A stretch of 64,000 nt of DNA from contig DATMYR010000088.1 in the NCBI GenBank assembly GCA_035560815.1, positions 62,001 to 126,000 of the forward strand. Direction: 5' to 3'. This DNA comes from UBA5314 sp035560815 (GTDB lineage Bacteria; Bacillota; Syntrophomonadia; Syntrophomonadales; Syntrophomonadaceae). Shown piece after piece: positions 43,167 through 52,481 of this stretch (positions are counted from its first letter, which is position 1; each line of letters opens with the position of its first letter). The notes below the pieces were generated by a model that searched no databases, was not told where the DNA came from, and saw only the letters and a list, made by a program, of their open reading frames with translations. Both the position numbers and the translations under genes were made by a program.

Positions 43167-43595
43167 ATGGCTAAACAGATATCCATATTTTTAGAGAACA
43201 AAGCCGGGCGTTTATCACACGTAACCCGCACCTTAGGAGAAGCGAACATCAACATTCGTGCTCTGTCTATTGCCGATACTTCAGATTTCGGCATATTACG
43301 CATTATCGTAAATGATCCCGATAAAGCCTATCGTATACTGAAGGAGGCCGGTTTTACTGTCAGTGAGACCGAGGTGATCGCCGTACAGGTTGCAGATACT
43401 CCGGGCAGTCTGGCCAATGTTCTGGAGCAGATGTCCGAAGAGAACCTCAACATCGAATACATGTACGCTTTCCTGGGCACAGCTGCCGATGATGCGCTGG
43501 TTATCTTTAAGGTTGAAGATATCAGCCGCGTCCAGGAGGCTTTCAAGAGAAAAGGCATCAAATTCTTGGAGGAAAACCAACTCTACAAATTGTAG
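43167..43595 (+). CDS. Tandem ACT-domain protein
   Basis: 142 aa made of two ACT domains (about 1-68 and 70-140) with no catalytic domain. ATG 43167 is 7 nt from AGGAGGG, 13 bp after the paaK-like gene. ACT pairs bind amino acids at their interface; with the ligase next door it probably senses an amino acid related to the ligase substrate (inference). Ends at a strong terminator, closing the two-gene operon. Confidence 0.88.
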   Translation: MAKQISIFLENKAGRLSHVTRTLGEANINIRALSIADTSDFGILRIIVNDPDKAYRILKEAGFTVSETEVIAVQVADTPGSLANVLEQMSEENLNIEYMYAFLGTAADDALVIFKVEDISRVQEAFKRKGIKFLEENQLYKL

Positions 43596-43598
43596 TAC

Positions 43599-43635
43599 AA
43601 TAACGCCTGCTCTAAAGCAGGCGTTATTTTTTTAT
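43599..43635 (+). terminator. Rho-independent terminator after the ACT gene
   Basis: Perfect 13-bp stem (43599-43611 with 43616-43628, loop CTAA) ending in a run of seven to eight T. Confidence 0.93.
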
Positions 43636-43717
43636 GAACATGGTTTTCCTCAGTTGGCGAGATGTACTGGGCATCTTATGGGAAATAGCAATCGATGCTG
43701 GGGGGAGGGGGTAAAAG

Positions 43718-44889
43718 TTGGAGCAGGAAAAACGAATCAACAAGCGCATACTATTGGTGGATGACGATCCTCTGGTTATCTCTGCGTATCGAAGAAACTT
43801 GCATAGTGACTATGAGGTGCTCACGGCCACCAGCGGCCTTGAAGGCCTGGAGATCTTGGGACAGGAAAGCCCTGTGTCGTTGTTTCTGATTTCCGTATGC
43901 CGGGTATGGATGGAATTCAATTCCTAACTCAGGTTCGCCGGGATTATCCCGATACCATACGCATGGTTCTAACAGGTCAGGCAGATATGCAGGCGGCTAT
44001 CGATGCCATAAATGAGGGTCACATTTTTCGCTTTTTGACCAAACCATTAGCTGTGGAACAGATGCGCAACCATCTCAATCTGGCGATTGAGCAATATCGC
44101 CTGGTAAACGCGGAGAAAGAGCTGTTGGATCGCACCCTAAAAGGCAGTATAAAAATCATGGTGGATATCCTGGGTTTTGTGGCCCCACGGGCCTTCAGCC
44201 GATCGGAACGTATCCGTCATCTGGCCCGGCGTCTGGGGCAAAGACTCCAGGTGGACCATCTTTGGGAGATTGAACTGGCATCGTTGCTGTCACAGATCGG
44301 TTTTGTAACCATACCAGCATCAATTCAGAACAAGTACTTTCATGGAGATAGCTTGAATGAGGATGAAAGAGAAATATTCCTTTCCCATCCCCAGACTGCC
44401 TGCCGTCTTCTACAAAAAATTCCTCGTTTGGAAGAAATTGCCGAAGGTATCTATTACCAATCCAAAAACTATGGAGGCGGCGGATTTCCGCCCGGATTAA
44501 AAAAGGGCAAAGACATTCCTGTTATTGGGCGTGTGCTGAGAGTAGTCAGTGAATTCGATAAACTAATCAGCCAGGGGATTCCCATGGCTAAAGCACTGGA
44601 AACCATGCGTAGTCACCGGGAGGCTTTTGATCCAGCCCTGTTGGCCGCCCTGGAGGCAGAACTCATCGGTGCCGAGGAAGGGTATACGGTCCGCTGGATG
44701 AGATTGGAGGAAATGATGCCGGGAATGATCCTGGCCGATGATATACGCAATCTCCAGGGCACTGTTCTTATACCCAGATCCGTGGCTATGACCGAGGTGC
44801 TGAAAATGAGTTTGATCAACTTCGCCCGCCTGGGAGAAGTTCAAGAGCCGCTGAAAATTCTGGAGGAGGTACACCCGGAGCGCATTTAG
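43718..44889 (+). pseudogene. Response regulator with degenerate HD-GYP-like domain, broken by a frameshift
   Basis: TTG 43718 (SD GGGAGGGGG) opens a receiver domain with the acidic pocket LLVDDDPL. The frame then derails at about 43865-43880 and ends near 43927. The rest (VVVSDFRMPGMDGIQFL..., to 44889) continues in the -1 frame and holds the phospho-acceptor Asp. One extra base near the CCC of 43869-43871 would restore a protein of about 390 aa. The output domain resembles HD-GYP, but the HD motif is replaced by SQIG and HHExxGxGYP by YYQSKNYGGGGFP, so phosphodiesterase activity is unlikely even if the frame is restored. Sequencing error is possible. Confidence 0.8.
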
Positions 44890-44948
44890 ATTCAACTACA
44901 AAGGGTTCCGCTAGAGCAAGGCTCTCCATTCAGGAGGGCCGGTCAGTC

Positions 44949-45044
44949 CTAAAAGCCCTTTTCTCTCAAAACCTGCACCTCCTTCATAAATAACCGAGAC
45001 GCACCAACATCCGCCCCCTTCCCGGCTTCTTTATTGCCAGCCAT
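44949..45044 (-). CDS. Possible 31-aa small protein, or 3' remnant of a larger gene
   Basis: ATG 45044-45042 lies 9 nt after GAGGAG on the minus strand and opens 31 codons (MAGNKEAGKGADVGASR and so on, ending REKGF). The frame is open 21 codons further upstream and reads protein-like (LRPLALIGEEIRI), which would also fit the 3' end of a decayed gene. No family recognised. Confidence 0.35.
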   Translation of the reverse strand: MAGNKEAGKGADVGASRLFMKEVQVLREKGF

Positions 45045-45429
45045 AATTCTGATCTCCTCGCCGATTAAAGCCAACGGACGAAGGTATCCTGCGTGTAATT
45101 GCGCAGGTTATCTGTTGGCGATGACGCTAGGAGGGGAGCTGCTATACGCTGAACAATTATAAACAAACCCCTTCCTGTTAATCACCCACCTGCTTATTTG
45201 AATGCCCCTCAAAAAAGAAGGCCCAAAGGTCCTGCAAATATAGAGGACTATAGAAGGGATTTTTTCTGGACAAAATGGCCATCGGCTGACCAGAAATAAC
45301 TCTAAATAGCGGGAAATTTGGGGTTTGAATAGGCCGGTCCACCCAGCGCCGCGACAAAATATCACATTGCTACTATTTTCACAATGAAGGGAAAGATAAA
45401 TGGCAGAGAGAATATGGGGGTAGAGTATC
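45045..45429. other. Leader region of the dcw cluster, nothing firm
   Basis: About 385 bp between the broken response regulator region and mraZ. It should contain the main dcw promoter. I see no consensus promoter, RNA family or gene that I can support; AT-rich stretches lie at 45225-45310 and 45350-45400. Confidence 0.4.
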
Positions 45430-45430
45430 G

Positions 45431-45455
45431 TGGGTGGAAGTGGAGCGGAGTGGAG
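45431..45455 (+). promoter_or_regulatory. Putative MraZ-binding direct repeats
   Basis: Three pentamers TGGGT (45431), TGGAG (45441) and TGGAG (45451) are spaced exactly 10 bp apart. This is the TGGGN-N5 pattern known for MraZ autoregulation in E. coli. They lie 38-62 bp before the mraZ start chosen here. Confidence 0.55.
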
Positions 45456-45492
45456 TGAAATCCCACATCGTGAAGCAGAGAGGGGCAAGCTT

Positions 45493-45924
45493 GTGTTCCT
45501 GGGCGAGTACCAGCACAGTCTGGATCCCAAAAGCAGAATTATTATTCCTTCCCGACATCGCGAGGAGCTGGGGGAACGCTTTGTTGCCACCAAGGGGTTG
45601 GATGACTGCATTTTTATCTATCCTCTGGAGGAATGGGCGAGCATTGGAGCGAAGCTGCGCAACCTGCCTTTAACGCAGGGAAAAGCCCGCTCTTTTGTAC
45701 GCTTTTTTCTGGCCGGTGCTGCTGAATTAGAGCTTGATAAGCAAGGCCGGACGGTGCTGCCTCTTCACCTCCGCGAGTATGCAGGTATGGACAAGGATGT
45801 AGTGATAATCGGTGTAGGTTCCCGAATTGAGATTTGGGCTCACGATAAATGGACACGCTACAATGAAATGGCGGGTTCCAATTTTGAAGAGATTGCCGAA
45901 AGCCTTGTAGATATCGGCATTTAA
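45493..45924 (+). CDS. mraZ: Transcriptional regulator MraZ
   Basis: 143-aa protein with two SpoVT-AbrB-like MraZ domains (FLGEYQHSLDPKSRIIIPS at the start; LELDKQGRTVLPLHLREYAG at about 78-97). It binds repeats upstream of its own gene and regulates the dcw operon. GTG 45493 lies 7 nt from GAGGGG and yields the standard MFLGEYxHSLD start. A GTG at 45430 would add 21 residues, but that stretch is the candidate operator. Confidence 0.95.
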   Translation: MFLGEYQHSLDPKSRIIIPSRHREELGERFVATKGLDDCIFIYPLEEWASIGAKLRNLPLTQGKARSFVRFFLAGAAELELDKQGRTVLPLHLREYAGMDKDVVIIGVGSRIEIWAHDKWTRYNEMAGSNFEEIAESLVDIGI

Positions 45925-45938
45925 AAAGGGGTCTGATA

Positions 45939-46856
45939 GTGCATCAACCTGTTTTACTTCACCAGACTATAGATTACTTGCTTAACGATCCACACGGAAC
46001 GTACGTCGACTGTACGGTCGGGGGTGGAGGACACCTGGGAGCATTACTGCCCAAATTGGCAACTGATGCCCGCATCATTGCTCTGGATAAAGACTTGAAG
46101 GTTATGGAAACGACGCGACAGAATTTTCCTTACGACAATGTGCACTTTGTACAGGCTGATTTCCGTGATCTGGCCTCTACCTTGAAAGAAGCGGGAATAG
46201 AGCAAGTGGACGGCATTCTTCTTGATTTGGGAGTTTCTTCTTTTCAATTGGATGATCCCCAGCGGGGGTTCAGTTTCCACGAAGATGCCTATTTGGATAT
46301 GCGCATGAATCAGAACCAGGAACTTAATGCCTGGGAGATCGTAAACAATTGGCAGGAAAGTGAACTGAAGACCATCCTGCGTGATTATGGGGAGGAACGT
46401 TTCGCTTCTTCCATAGCCCGAGCCATTGTGCGGGCTCGGCAGCAAGACCCCATAGACAGCACTTTGAAGCTAGTTGAAATTATAAGACAAGCAGTACCAG
46501 CCCGTTACTGCCGGGCCAAGCATCCCGGACGTAAAACTTTCCAGGCTTTACGGATAGCTGTAAACCAGGAGTTGGAAGCCCTGCGGGAGGTTCTGCCCCA
46601 GGGCCTGCAATGTCTCAAGAAGGGCGGGCGGCTCTGTGTTATATCGTTTCATTCTCTGGAAGACAGAATCGTAAAACGATTTTTTCAGGACCAGGCCAGG
46701 ACTTGTGTCTGCCCTCCGGGTTTACCGGTCTGTGTTTGTAAGCATCAAGCCCAAATGCAGGTTATTACCAAGAGACCGGTGATCCCCACTGATGAGGAGT
46801 GCGAGGTGAATCCCCGGGCCCGGAGCGCCAGGCTCCGAGTAGCCTGTCGTTTATAG
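45939..46856 (+). CDS. rsmH: 16S rRNA (cytosine(1402)-N(4))-methyltransferase
   Basis: 305-aa RsmH (MraW). SAM motif DCTVGGGGHLGALL (about 24-37), FVQADFRD, and the family blocks GILLDLGVSSFQLDDPQRGFSF split around residue 105 and VISFHSLEDRIVK. GTG start 45939 behind AAAAGGGG. Second gene of the dcw cluster, 14 bp after mraZ. Confidence 0.97.
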   Translation: MHQPVLLHQTIDYLLNDPHGTYVDCTVGGGGHLGALLPKLATDARIIALDKDLKVMETTRQNFPYDNVHFVQADFRDLASTLKEAGIEQVDGILLDLGVSSFQLDDPQRGFSFHEDAYLDMRMNQNQELNAWEIVNNWQESELKTILRDYGEERFASSIARAIVRARQQDPIDSTLKLVEIIRQAVPARYCRAKHPGRKTFQALRIAVNQELEALREVLPQGLQCLKKGGRLCVISFHSLEDRIVKRFFQDQARTCVCPPGLPVCVCKHQAQMQVITKRPVIPTDEECEVNPRARSARLRVACRL

Positions 46857-46883
46857 TTCTAATGAGGGAGGTGAGCGAATAGG

Positions 46884-47366
46884 ATGGTACAGGCGGCTTA
46901 CAGTTACAGAAATACTTCCCTGGCTATGCCTTTAGAAGAGCCGGAGATAATAAGGCGGCAGGTAAGAAAAGTTCATCGCAAGAAGAATATCCGGGGACGG
47001 ATGGTAGTAAAAACCGGATTGTTTTTCTTCTGCTACGGATTGCTGCTGGTTTTTCTCTGCACTGCCGGAGCGGGTTTGAATTATCAGGTGATTAGCATGG
47101 AAAAGGACATTGAGAACCTGCAGTCATCCAACGCCCGCCTCGAATATGAAATTGCTCAGGGAACATCTCTTGATCAGATAGAGAAGTTGGCTGAGACGGA
47201 CCTCGGGATGCATAAACCCGATCTGGCGTTATCCATGGTGGCTCCAGCTGCCAGCAGTGAGCCGATTAAATCCCCGGTTCAGGCCCAGGCCCAGCAAGCA
47301 TCCAGCCAGGGCACCCTGGAAAAAATATATAGCGCATTGTTGACGATGGCTGATAAAACGATTTAA
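46884..47366 (+). CDS. ftsL: Cell division protein FtsL
   Basis: 160-aa bitopic protein: basic cytoplasmic N-terminus (KVHRKKNIRGR), one transmembrane helix (about 45-66) and an extracytoplasmic coiled coil (MEKDIENLQSSNARLEYE) followed by a short DLGMHKPD motif and an Ala/Gln-rich tail. FtsL forms the FtsQ-L-B complex that activates septal synthesis. Assignment rests on position between rsmH and the class B PBP and on topology, since FtsL sequence is poorly conserved. ATG 46884 behind GGGAGGTGAG. Confidence 0.85.
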   Translation: MVQAAYSYRNTSLAMPLEEPEIIRRQVRKVHRKKNIRGRMVVKTGLFFFCYGLLLVFLCTAGAGLNYQVISMEKDIENLQSSNARLEYEIAQGTSLDQIEKLAETDLGMHKPDLALSMVAPAASSEPIKSPVQAQAQQASSQGTLEKIYSALLTMADKTI

Positions 47367-47387
47367 CGAGCATGAGGTGGGGAAAGG

Positions 47388-49508
47388 ATGCAAACCATGA
47401 GTTTGCCGTTAAGAAAGCGTATCGCAACGCTTTCTTTATTGTTTACAGTAACCTTTTTACTGCTGGGTGCACGGCTCTTCTGGGTTCAATTTGTTGATGG
47501 GGCTGAACTCTCGGCGAAGGCGGAAGCGAATCGAATGCGGGACATTCCAGTAGAATCGAAGCGCGGTGTGATTTATGATCGCAACGGCCGGGAACTGGCT
47601 ATATCCGTAAGCGCCGATTCGGTGTGCGCATATCCGTCGGAAGTTAAGGCCTCCGGCAAAGCCCAGGAGACAGCCCATCAATTAGCTCAGATTCTGGGTA
47701 TGAACGAAGCCGATATGTTGGCTAAAATAACTCAGACTACCTCTTTTGTATGGATCAAACGGCAGATCGCACCTGATAAAGCGAAAATGATCCGCGACCT
47801 CAATCTTAAGGGAATTGATTTAACGGAAGAAAGCCGCCGCGAATATCCCAAGGGCAGCCTGGCTGCCCATATCCTGGGCATTGCAGGTATAGACAACACC
47901 GGGCTGGAAGGTGTTGATTTCTATTACAACAGCCTGGTAGGCGGTACAAAGGGCCGGATCATCGTAGAAAAAGATGGAAAAAATTTGGAAATTCCCGAGG
48001 CCACTCATAAATACATCGCTCCGGTAGAAGGCTCCAGCCTGGTTCTCTCTATCGATGAGACGATTCAATTCATCACCGAACGAGAGCTGGAAAAGGTATT
48101 CCAGGAACGCAAAGCCAAAAGAGCGGTTGCCATTGTTATGGACCCGACCACCGGCGAAATTCTTGCCATGGCCACCCGCCCCAACTTTGATCCCAATAAG
48201 TTTGGGGATTTTCCCGCCTCCAACCGGCGTAATTTTGCCATCAATGACGCTTATGAACCCGGTTCGACCATGAAGATCGTGACTTCAGCGATGGCCATGG
48301 AAGAAGGCGTAGTGAATGACAACAGCCGCTTCTATTGCCCGGGATCGATCAAGGTAGGTAAAGAGCTCATAACCTGTGCCAGCGGCAAAGCCCATGGCAG
48401 TCAGACCTTCGCTGAAATTGTTGAAAACTCATGTAATGTGGGCTTTGTTCAGGTAGGGTTGGATTTGGGTCTGGATAGGTATTACAAGTATGTAGATGCA
48501 TTTGGTTTTGGACAATTGACGGGGATTGATCTTCCTGGAGAAGCCAAGGGCATTCTGGTACCCAGGGATCGCGCCAAACAGATCGACCTGGCCACCATGG
48601 CCTTTGGGCAGGCTAATGCCGTGACCCCCATTCAGTTGATCACGGCGGTTTCTGCCGTAGCCAACCAAGGGAAACTCATGAAACCCCACCTTCTAAAACA
48701 AGCACTGGATGCCAATGGGAAAATTGTAAAAGACTATCAACCGGAAATGGTTCGTCAGGTTATATCACCGGCCATTGCGAAAAAGTTGTGCACAATTCTG
48801 GAGGGCGAGGTTGTTGAAGGAACCGGTGGCAACGCCCAGGTTGATGGTTATACCACCGGGGGCAAAACCGGAACTGCGCAGAAAATTGCTCCGGGGGGCG
48901 GGTATATGGCCAGTGAATATTACGCTTCCTTTATTGGCTTTGCCCCGGTTGACAATCCGCGGTTGGTCTGCCTAGTAGTAGTGGATGCGCCGCAGGGATC
49001 GCTCTACTTTGGGGGATGGGTGGCAGCCCCCGCTTTCAAGAATATCATGGGGGATAGCCTGCGCTATTTAAAAGTACCCCTGAATAAATCCTCCTCTGAT
49101 GAGAAAAGTCTAGTACAAGTAGAAAAAGTGGTGGTTCCCGATGTTATCAATCTCCCCCTGAATGAGGCCGTACAGCTCATTCGGGAACGGGGGTTGAACA
49201 GCAAGCTGAATGGGAATGGAGATGTGGTCTGGCAGCAGACTCCTAGAGCAGGAACTAAGCTGAACCGGGGATCTCAGATCATCATTAATATGTCTCCCAA
49301 CAGCAAAAACAGCAGCAGCGGGGGTCAGATCACGGTTCCTGACCTTACCGGAAAATCAATGAAAGAAGTGGCCAGTATCCTGGCTAATATAGACTTGCAT
49401 TTGGTCCCGGAAGGATCTGGACTGGCTTATGAGCAGGTGCCTGCCGCTGGTAAAGTGATCAGCGGTGGATCTACGGTCACGGTGAAATTCCAGGAGATAG
49501 GGGAATAA
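47388..49508 (+). CDS. spoVD: Class B penicillin-binding protein with PASTA domains (SpoVD/FtsI)
   Basis: 706-aa peptidoglycan transpeptidase. One N-terminal membrane anchor (about 11-34), a dimerisation domain (60-210), then the transpeptidase domain with S293TMK, S348CN and K493TGT active-site motifs. Two C-terminal PASTA domains span about 582-640 and 645-705. It is the only class B PBP in the cluster, so it may serve vegetative division (FtsI/Pbp2B role), spore cortex synthesis (SpoVD), or both. ATG 47388 behind GGTGGGG. Confidence 0.92.
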   Translation: MQTMSLPLRKRIATLSLLFTVTFLLLGARLFWVQFVDGAELSAKAEANRMRDIPVESKRGVIYDRNGRELAISVSADSVCAYPSEVKASGKAQETAHQLAQILGMNEADMLAKITQTTSFVWIKRQIAPDKAKMIRDLNLKGIDLTEESRREYPKGSLAAHILGIAGIDNTGLEGVDFYYNSLVGGTKGRIIVEKDGKNLEIPEATHKYIAPVEGSSLVLSIDETIQFITERELEKVFQERKAKRAVAIVMDPTTGEILAMATRPNFDPNKFGDFPASNRRNFAINDAYEPGSTMKIVTSAMAMEEGVVNDNSRFYCPGSIKVGKELITCASGKAHGSQTFAEIVENSCNVGFVQVGLDLGLDRYYKYVDAFGFGQLTGIDLPGEAKGILVPRDRAKQIDLATMAFGQANAVTPIQLITAVSAVANQGKLMKPHLLKQALDANGKIVKDYQPEMVRQVISPAIAKKLCTILEGEVVEGTGGNAQVDGYTTGGKTGTAQKIAPGGGYMASEYYASFIGFAPVDNPRLVCLVVVDAPQGSLYFGGWVAAPAFKNIMGDSLRYLKVPLNKSSSDEKSLVQVEKVVVPDVINLPLNEAVQLIRERGLNSKLNGNGDVVWQQTPRAGTKLNRGSQIIINMSPNSKNSSSGGQITVPDLTGKSMKEVASILANIDLHLVPEGSGLAYEQVPAAGKVISGGSTVTVKFQEIGE

Positions 49509-49569
49509 TTCGCCTGCCATTCGTTGGGCAGGTTTATATAACACCACTGTGTTAAAGGAGGAGGTACCT

Positions 49570-51039
49570 TTGAAACTCACACAGGTTCTGGAAGGAGTCA
49601 ATTACTTCAACCAGGCGGAAACACTGAATCATGATATAACAGGCCTGGCCTATGATTCGAGGAAAGTCGAACCGGGTTTTCTCTTTGTGTGTATAAGCGG
49701 TTTTAAAACCGATGGGCACCTTTATGCCGGTCAAGCCATAGAGAAGGGTGCGGTGGTCATCCTGGCTGAAAAGGATCCGGGTGGTCTGCCATCCGGTGCG
49801 ACCCTTATCCTTTGCCCTGACACCCGCCAGGCTCTGGCTCAGGTGGCAGCAAACTTGTATGGTCATCCGACCAGGAGTTTTCGCTTAATCGGAGTTACTG
49901 GGACCAATGGAAAGACCACAACTACGCATCTGGTGCAGGCTATATTGGAGGAAGCGGGTAACAAGACAGGTATTATGGGCACGTTGTATGCAAAAATAGG
50001 AGAGACCTCCATGGAACTAGGCCATACCACGCCGGAAGCACCCGATATAGAAGCCTTCATGCACCTGTGCCGAGAAAATCGGGCGGATTATGTAGTCATG
50101 GAGGTGTCTTCTCACGCCCTGAGCCTGAACCGGGTTGCAGAGCTTAACTTCAATGTGGCGGTTTTTACCAATCTTACTCAAGATCATTTGGACTTCCACC
50201 GGGACATGATTGATTATCGAGATGCCAAGTTGAAGCTGTTTGAGGGACTTGAGCACCAGGCTGGAAATTATAGTATTATTAATGCTGATGATACCTATGC
50301 AGCAGATATGGTTCGAGCCGCAGGCCCAGATACAAGTACTTTCGGGATTAAGCAGCCAGCTGCCATAACAGCTCGGGATTTACAGGTGAGTCAGCAAGGC
50401 AGCCGCTTTACAGTTGTCTGGGAGGGCGGTTCCTTTGTGGTTCAAATGCAGTTGATCGGTCTTTTTAGCGTTTACAATGCTCTGGCTGCCATAGCACTGG
50501 CGTTGCGAGAGGAAATTCCGGTGAATATTATTATTTCGGCTTTACAAAAAGTGGACGGGGTGCCGGGAAGATTCGAACAGGTGCAGTGCGGGCAGAATTT
50601 TACTGTGGTCGTGGATTACGCCCATACTCCCGATGGCTTGGAGAATATTTTAAAAACCGCGCGGGAGTTGACGGACAAGCGGCTGATTACGGTGTTTGGT
50701 TGTGGAGGGGATCGCGACCGAAAAAAGCGGCCTTTGATGGGTGGGATAGCGGCCCATTATAGCGACTTTTCCATTGTCACTTCCGACAACCCACGCAGCG
50801 AGGACCCTCAGGCTATTATTAATGAGATCATTCCGGGACTGGAAAAGGTAGAAAACTCGCGTTATGCTATTATAGTGGACCGGCGTGAGGCAATCAGACA
50901 TGCAATTTTTCTGGCTCGAGAAGGGGATTTGGTGGTGATTGCCGGTAAGGGACATGAAACCTATCAACTGGTCCAAGGGCAGGTTCTGGACTTTGATGAC
51001 CGGAAAGTAGCTGCCGAGTTCTTGAAAGGAACAGATTAG
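49570..51039 (+). CDS. murE: UDP-MurNAc-tripeptide synthetase, meso-diaminopimelate-adding
   Basis: 489-aa Mur ligase. ATP loop TGTNGKTTTT (110-119), central HTTPEAPD, and the DNPR motif at 406-409 that marks meso-diaminopimelate as substrate (lysine-adding enzymes differ there). So the wall is A1-gamma, meso-DAP type. TTG 49570 lies 5 nt from AGGAGGAGG; a GTG at 49549 overlaps the SD. Abuts murF. Confidence 0.95.
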   Translation: MKLTQVLEGVNYFNQAETLNHDITGLAYDSRKVEPGFLFVCISGFKTDGHLYAGQAIEKGAVVILAEKDPGGLPSGATLILCPDTRQALAQVAANLYGHPTRSFRLIGVTGTNGKTTTTHLVQAILEEAGNKTGIMGTLYAKIGETSMELGHTTPEAPDIEAFMHLCRENRADYVVMEVSSHALSLNRVAELNFNVAVFTNLTQDHLDFHRDMIDYRDAKLKLFEGLEHQAGNYSIINADDTYAADMVRAAGPDTSTFGIKQPAAITARDLQVSQQGSRFTVVWEGGSFVVQMQLIGLFSVYNALAAIALALREEIPVNIIISALQKVDGVPGRFEQVQCGQNFTVVVDYAHTPDGLENILKTARELTDKRLITVFGCGGDRDRKKRPLMGGIAAHYSDFSIVTSDNPRSEDPQAIINEIIPGLEKVENSRYAIIVDRREAIRHAIFLAREGDLVVIAGKGHETYQLVQGQVLDFDDRKVAAEFLKGTD

Positions 51040-52461
51040 ATGAACCTGAGTATGGATTACATAAGAACCGCAACCGGTGGGCAGCTCCTTCAGGGAGATC
51101 CCAGCTCCAAGGTTGAATCCATTTCGGTCGATTCTCGGACTTTGAAGTCCGGCGCGCTTTTTTTTGCTCTGCCCGGGGATAATTTTGACGGGCATGCCTA
51201 CGTGTATCAGGCTCTGCAAAAAGGTGCAGCAGCTGCCTGCGTATCCAAACCCATTCAATTGACTTCGCATGAGGCCGACCAGGGACTGATCATGGTCTCC
51301 GACACCTTACAGGCTTTACAGGACCTGGCTCGTACTTACCGGCAGGGTTTTGATATTCCCCTGGTGGGAGTAACCGGTAGTGTTGGCAAGACTACCACCA
51401 AAGACCTGATTGCCTTGTGCTTGCAGGGTCGTTTTAACACCCTCAAGAGTAGTGGGAATCATAATAACGATATTGGATTACCCCTGAGTCTCCTGGAACT
51501 GGAAGCCCGGCATCAGGCTGCAGTATTGGAAATGGCCATGCGCGACCGGGGTGAAATTGAGCGCCTGGCTCGCATTAGCCGTCCGACCTGTGCTGTAATC
51601 ACCAACGTGGAAAGGGTGCACCTGGAAACCCTTTTAACGCTGGAAAACATCGCCCGGGCAAAGTGCGAGTTATTGGCGGAGATGAATCAGGATGGCTTCG
51701 CTCTGATCAATGGCGACTGTCCTGAGTTGGTGAAAGAAAGTCAAATCTACCCTATTACAAGGTATTTATTTGGCCACCATTCAGACTGTCACTTCCAGAT
51801 CCAAAAGACCCGAGTGCAGGAAGAAGGCATAAGCATTCAGGCGCGCTTGATTGATCGGGAAGAAGAATTTTTCTTCCCCATACCAGCTAGCCGTCTGGCC
51901 AGTAATGTACTGGCGGCAGTAGCCATAGCTTATCTCCTGGGAGTAGAACCCGAAATCAGCCGCAACCAGCTGCTTAACTATCGGAGCGAGCGCCGTCGTC
52001 TAAACATCATTCGTCAGCATGGGGGTGGTATAATCATAGATGATACCTACAATGCCAATCCCATTTCAATGGCAGCGGCCCTCGAGTGTGGACGGGATTT
52101 GCCCTCGTGCGGAAAATGGATAGCGGTGCTGGGGGATATGTTTGAACTGGGAGAAGATGAGCGCACCGGTCATATGGAAGTGGGGCGTCTGGCTGCCATA
52201 AGCCGGGTGGACCATTTGGTGGCTGTAGGCGTAAGGGCTCAGTTTATAGCTCAGGGAGCACGGGAGGCAGGATTGCCGGAACAATGCATCCATTATTTCT
52301 CGAGTAAATCTCAAGCCATTTCCTGCCTGAAGGATTTGCTCAATGCTGATGATAAAATCTTATTCAAAGCTTCCCGGGGTATGGAACTGGAGACATTAAT
52401 CTGTGATCTGGACGTTTGGGATAAGACTGTTGATCGAGAAGACCAAATAAGCATAGAATAA
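51040..52461 (+). CDS. murF: UDP-MurNAc-tripeptide--D-alanyl-D-alanine ligase
   Basis: 473-aa Mur ligase adding D-Ala-D-Ala. ATP loop GVTGSVGKTTTKD (about 109-121), GNHNNDIGLPL, and IIDDTYNANP (about 343-352). Where most MurF have AxEMG and NVGxAHLE, this one reads LEMAMRDRGE and NVERVHLE; the catalytic lysine region is intact, so I regard it as active. Starts at the base after the murE stop. Confidence 0.95.
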   Translation: MNLSMDYIRTATGGQLLQGDPSSKVESISVDSRTLKSGALFFALPGDNFDGHAYVYQALQKGAAAACVSKPIQLTSHEADQGLIMVSDTLQALQDLARTYRQGFDIPLVGVTGSVGKTTTKDLIALCLQGRFNTLKSSGNHNNDIGLPLSLLELEARHQAAVLEMAMRDRGEIERLARISRPTCAVITNVERVHLETLLTLENIARAKCELLAEMNQDGFALINGDCPELVKESQIYPITRYLFGHHSDCHFQIQKTRVQEEGISIQARLIDREEEFFFPIPASRLASNVLAAVAIAYLLGVEPEISRNQLLNYRSERRRLNIIRQHGGGIIIDDTYNANPISMAAALECGRDLPSCGKWIAVLGDMFELGEDERTGHMEVGRLAAISRVDHLVAVGVRAQFIAQGAREAGLPEQCIHYFSSKSQAISCLKDLLNADDKILFKASRGMELETLICDLDVWDKTVDREDQISIE

Positions 52462-52481
52462 GCAGGGAGGTTGAAGCTCCT

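Noticed and set aside
43862..43900. Programmed -1 frameshift in the response regulator
   Set aside because: No X-XXY-YYZ slippery heptamer in the right phase and no obvious downstream pseudoknot; a simple indel or sequencing error is likelier.
45108..45611. 167-codon minus-strand frame over the mraZ leader and 5' end
   Set aside because: It covers the candidate MraZ box and antisense mraZ, with no SD and no recognisable domain.
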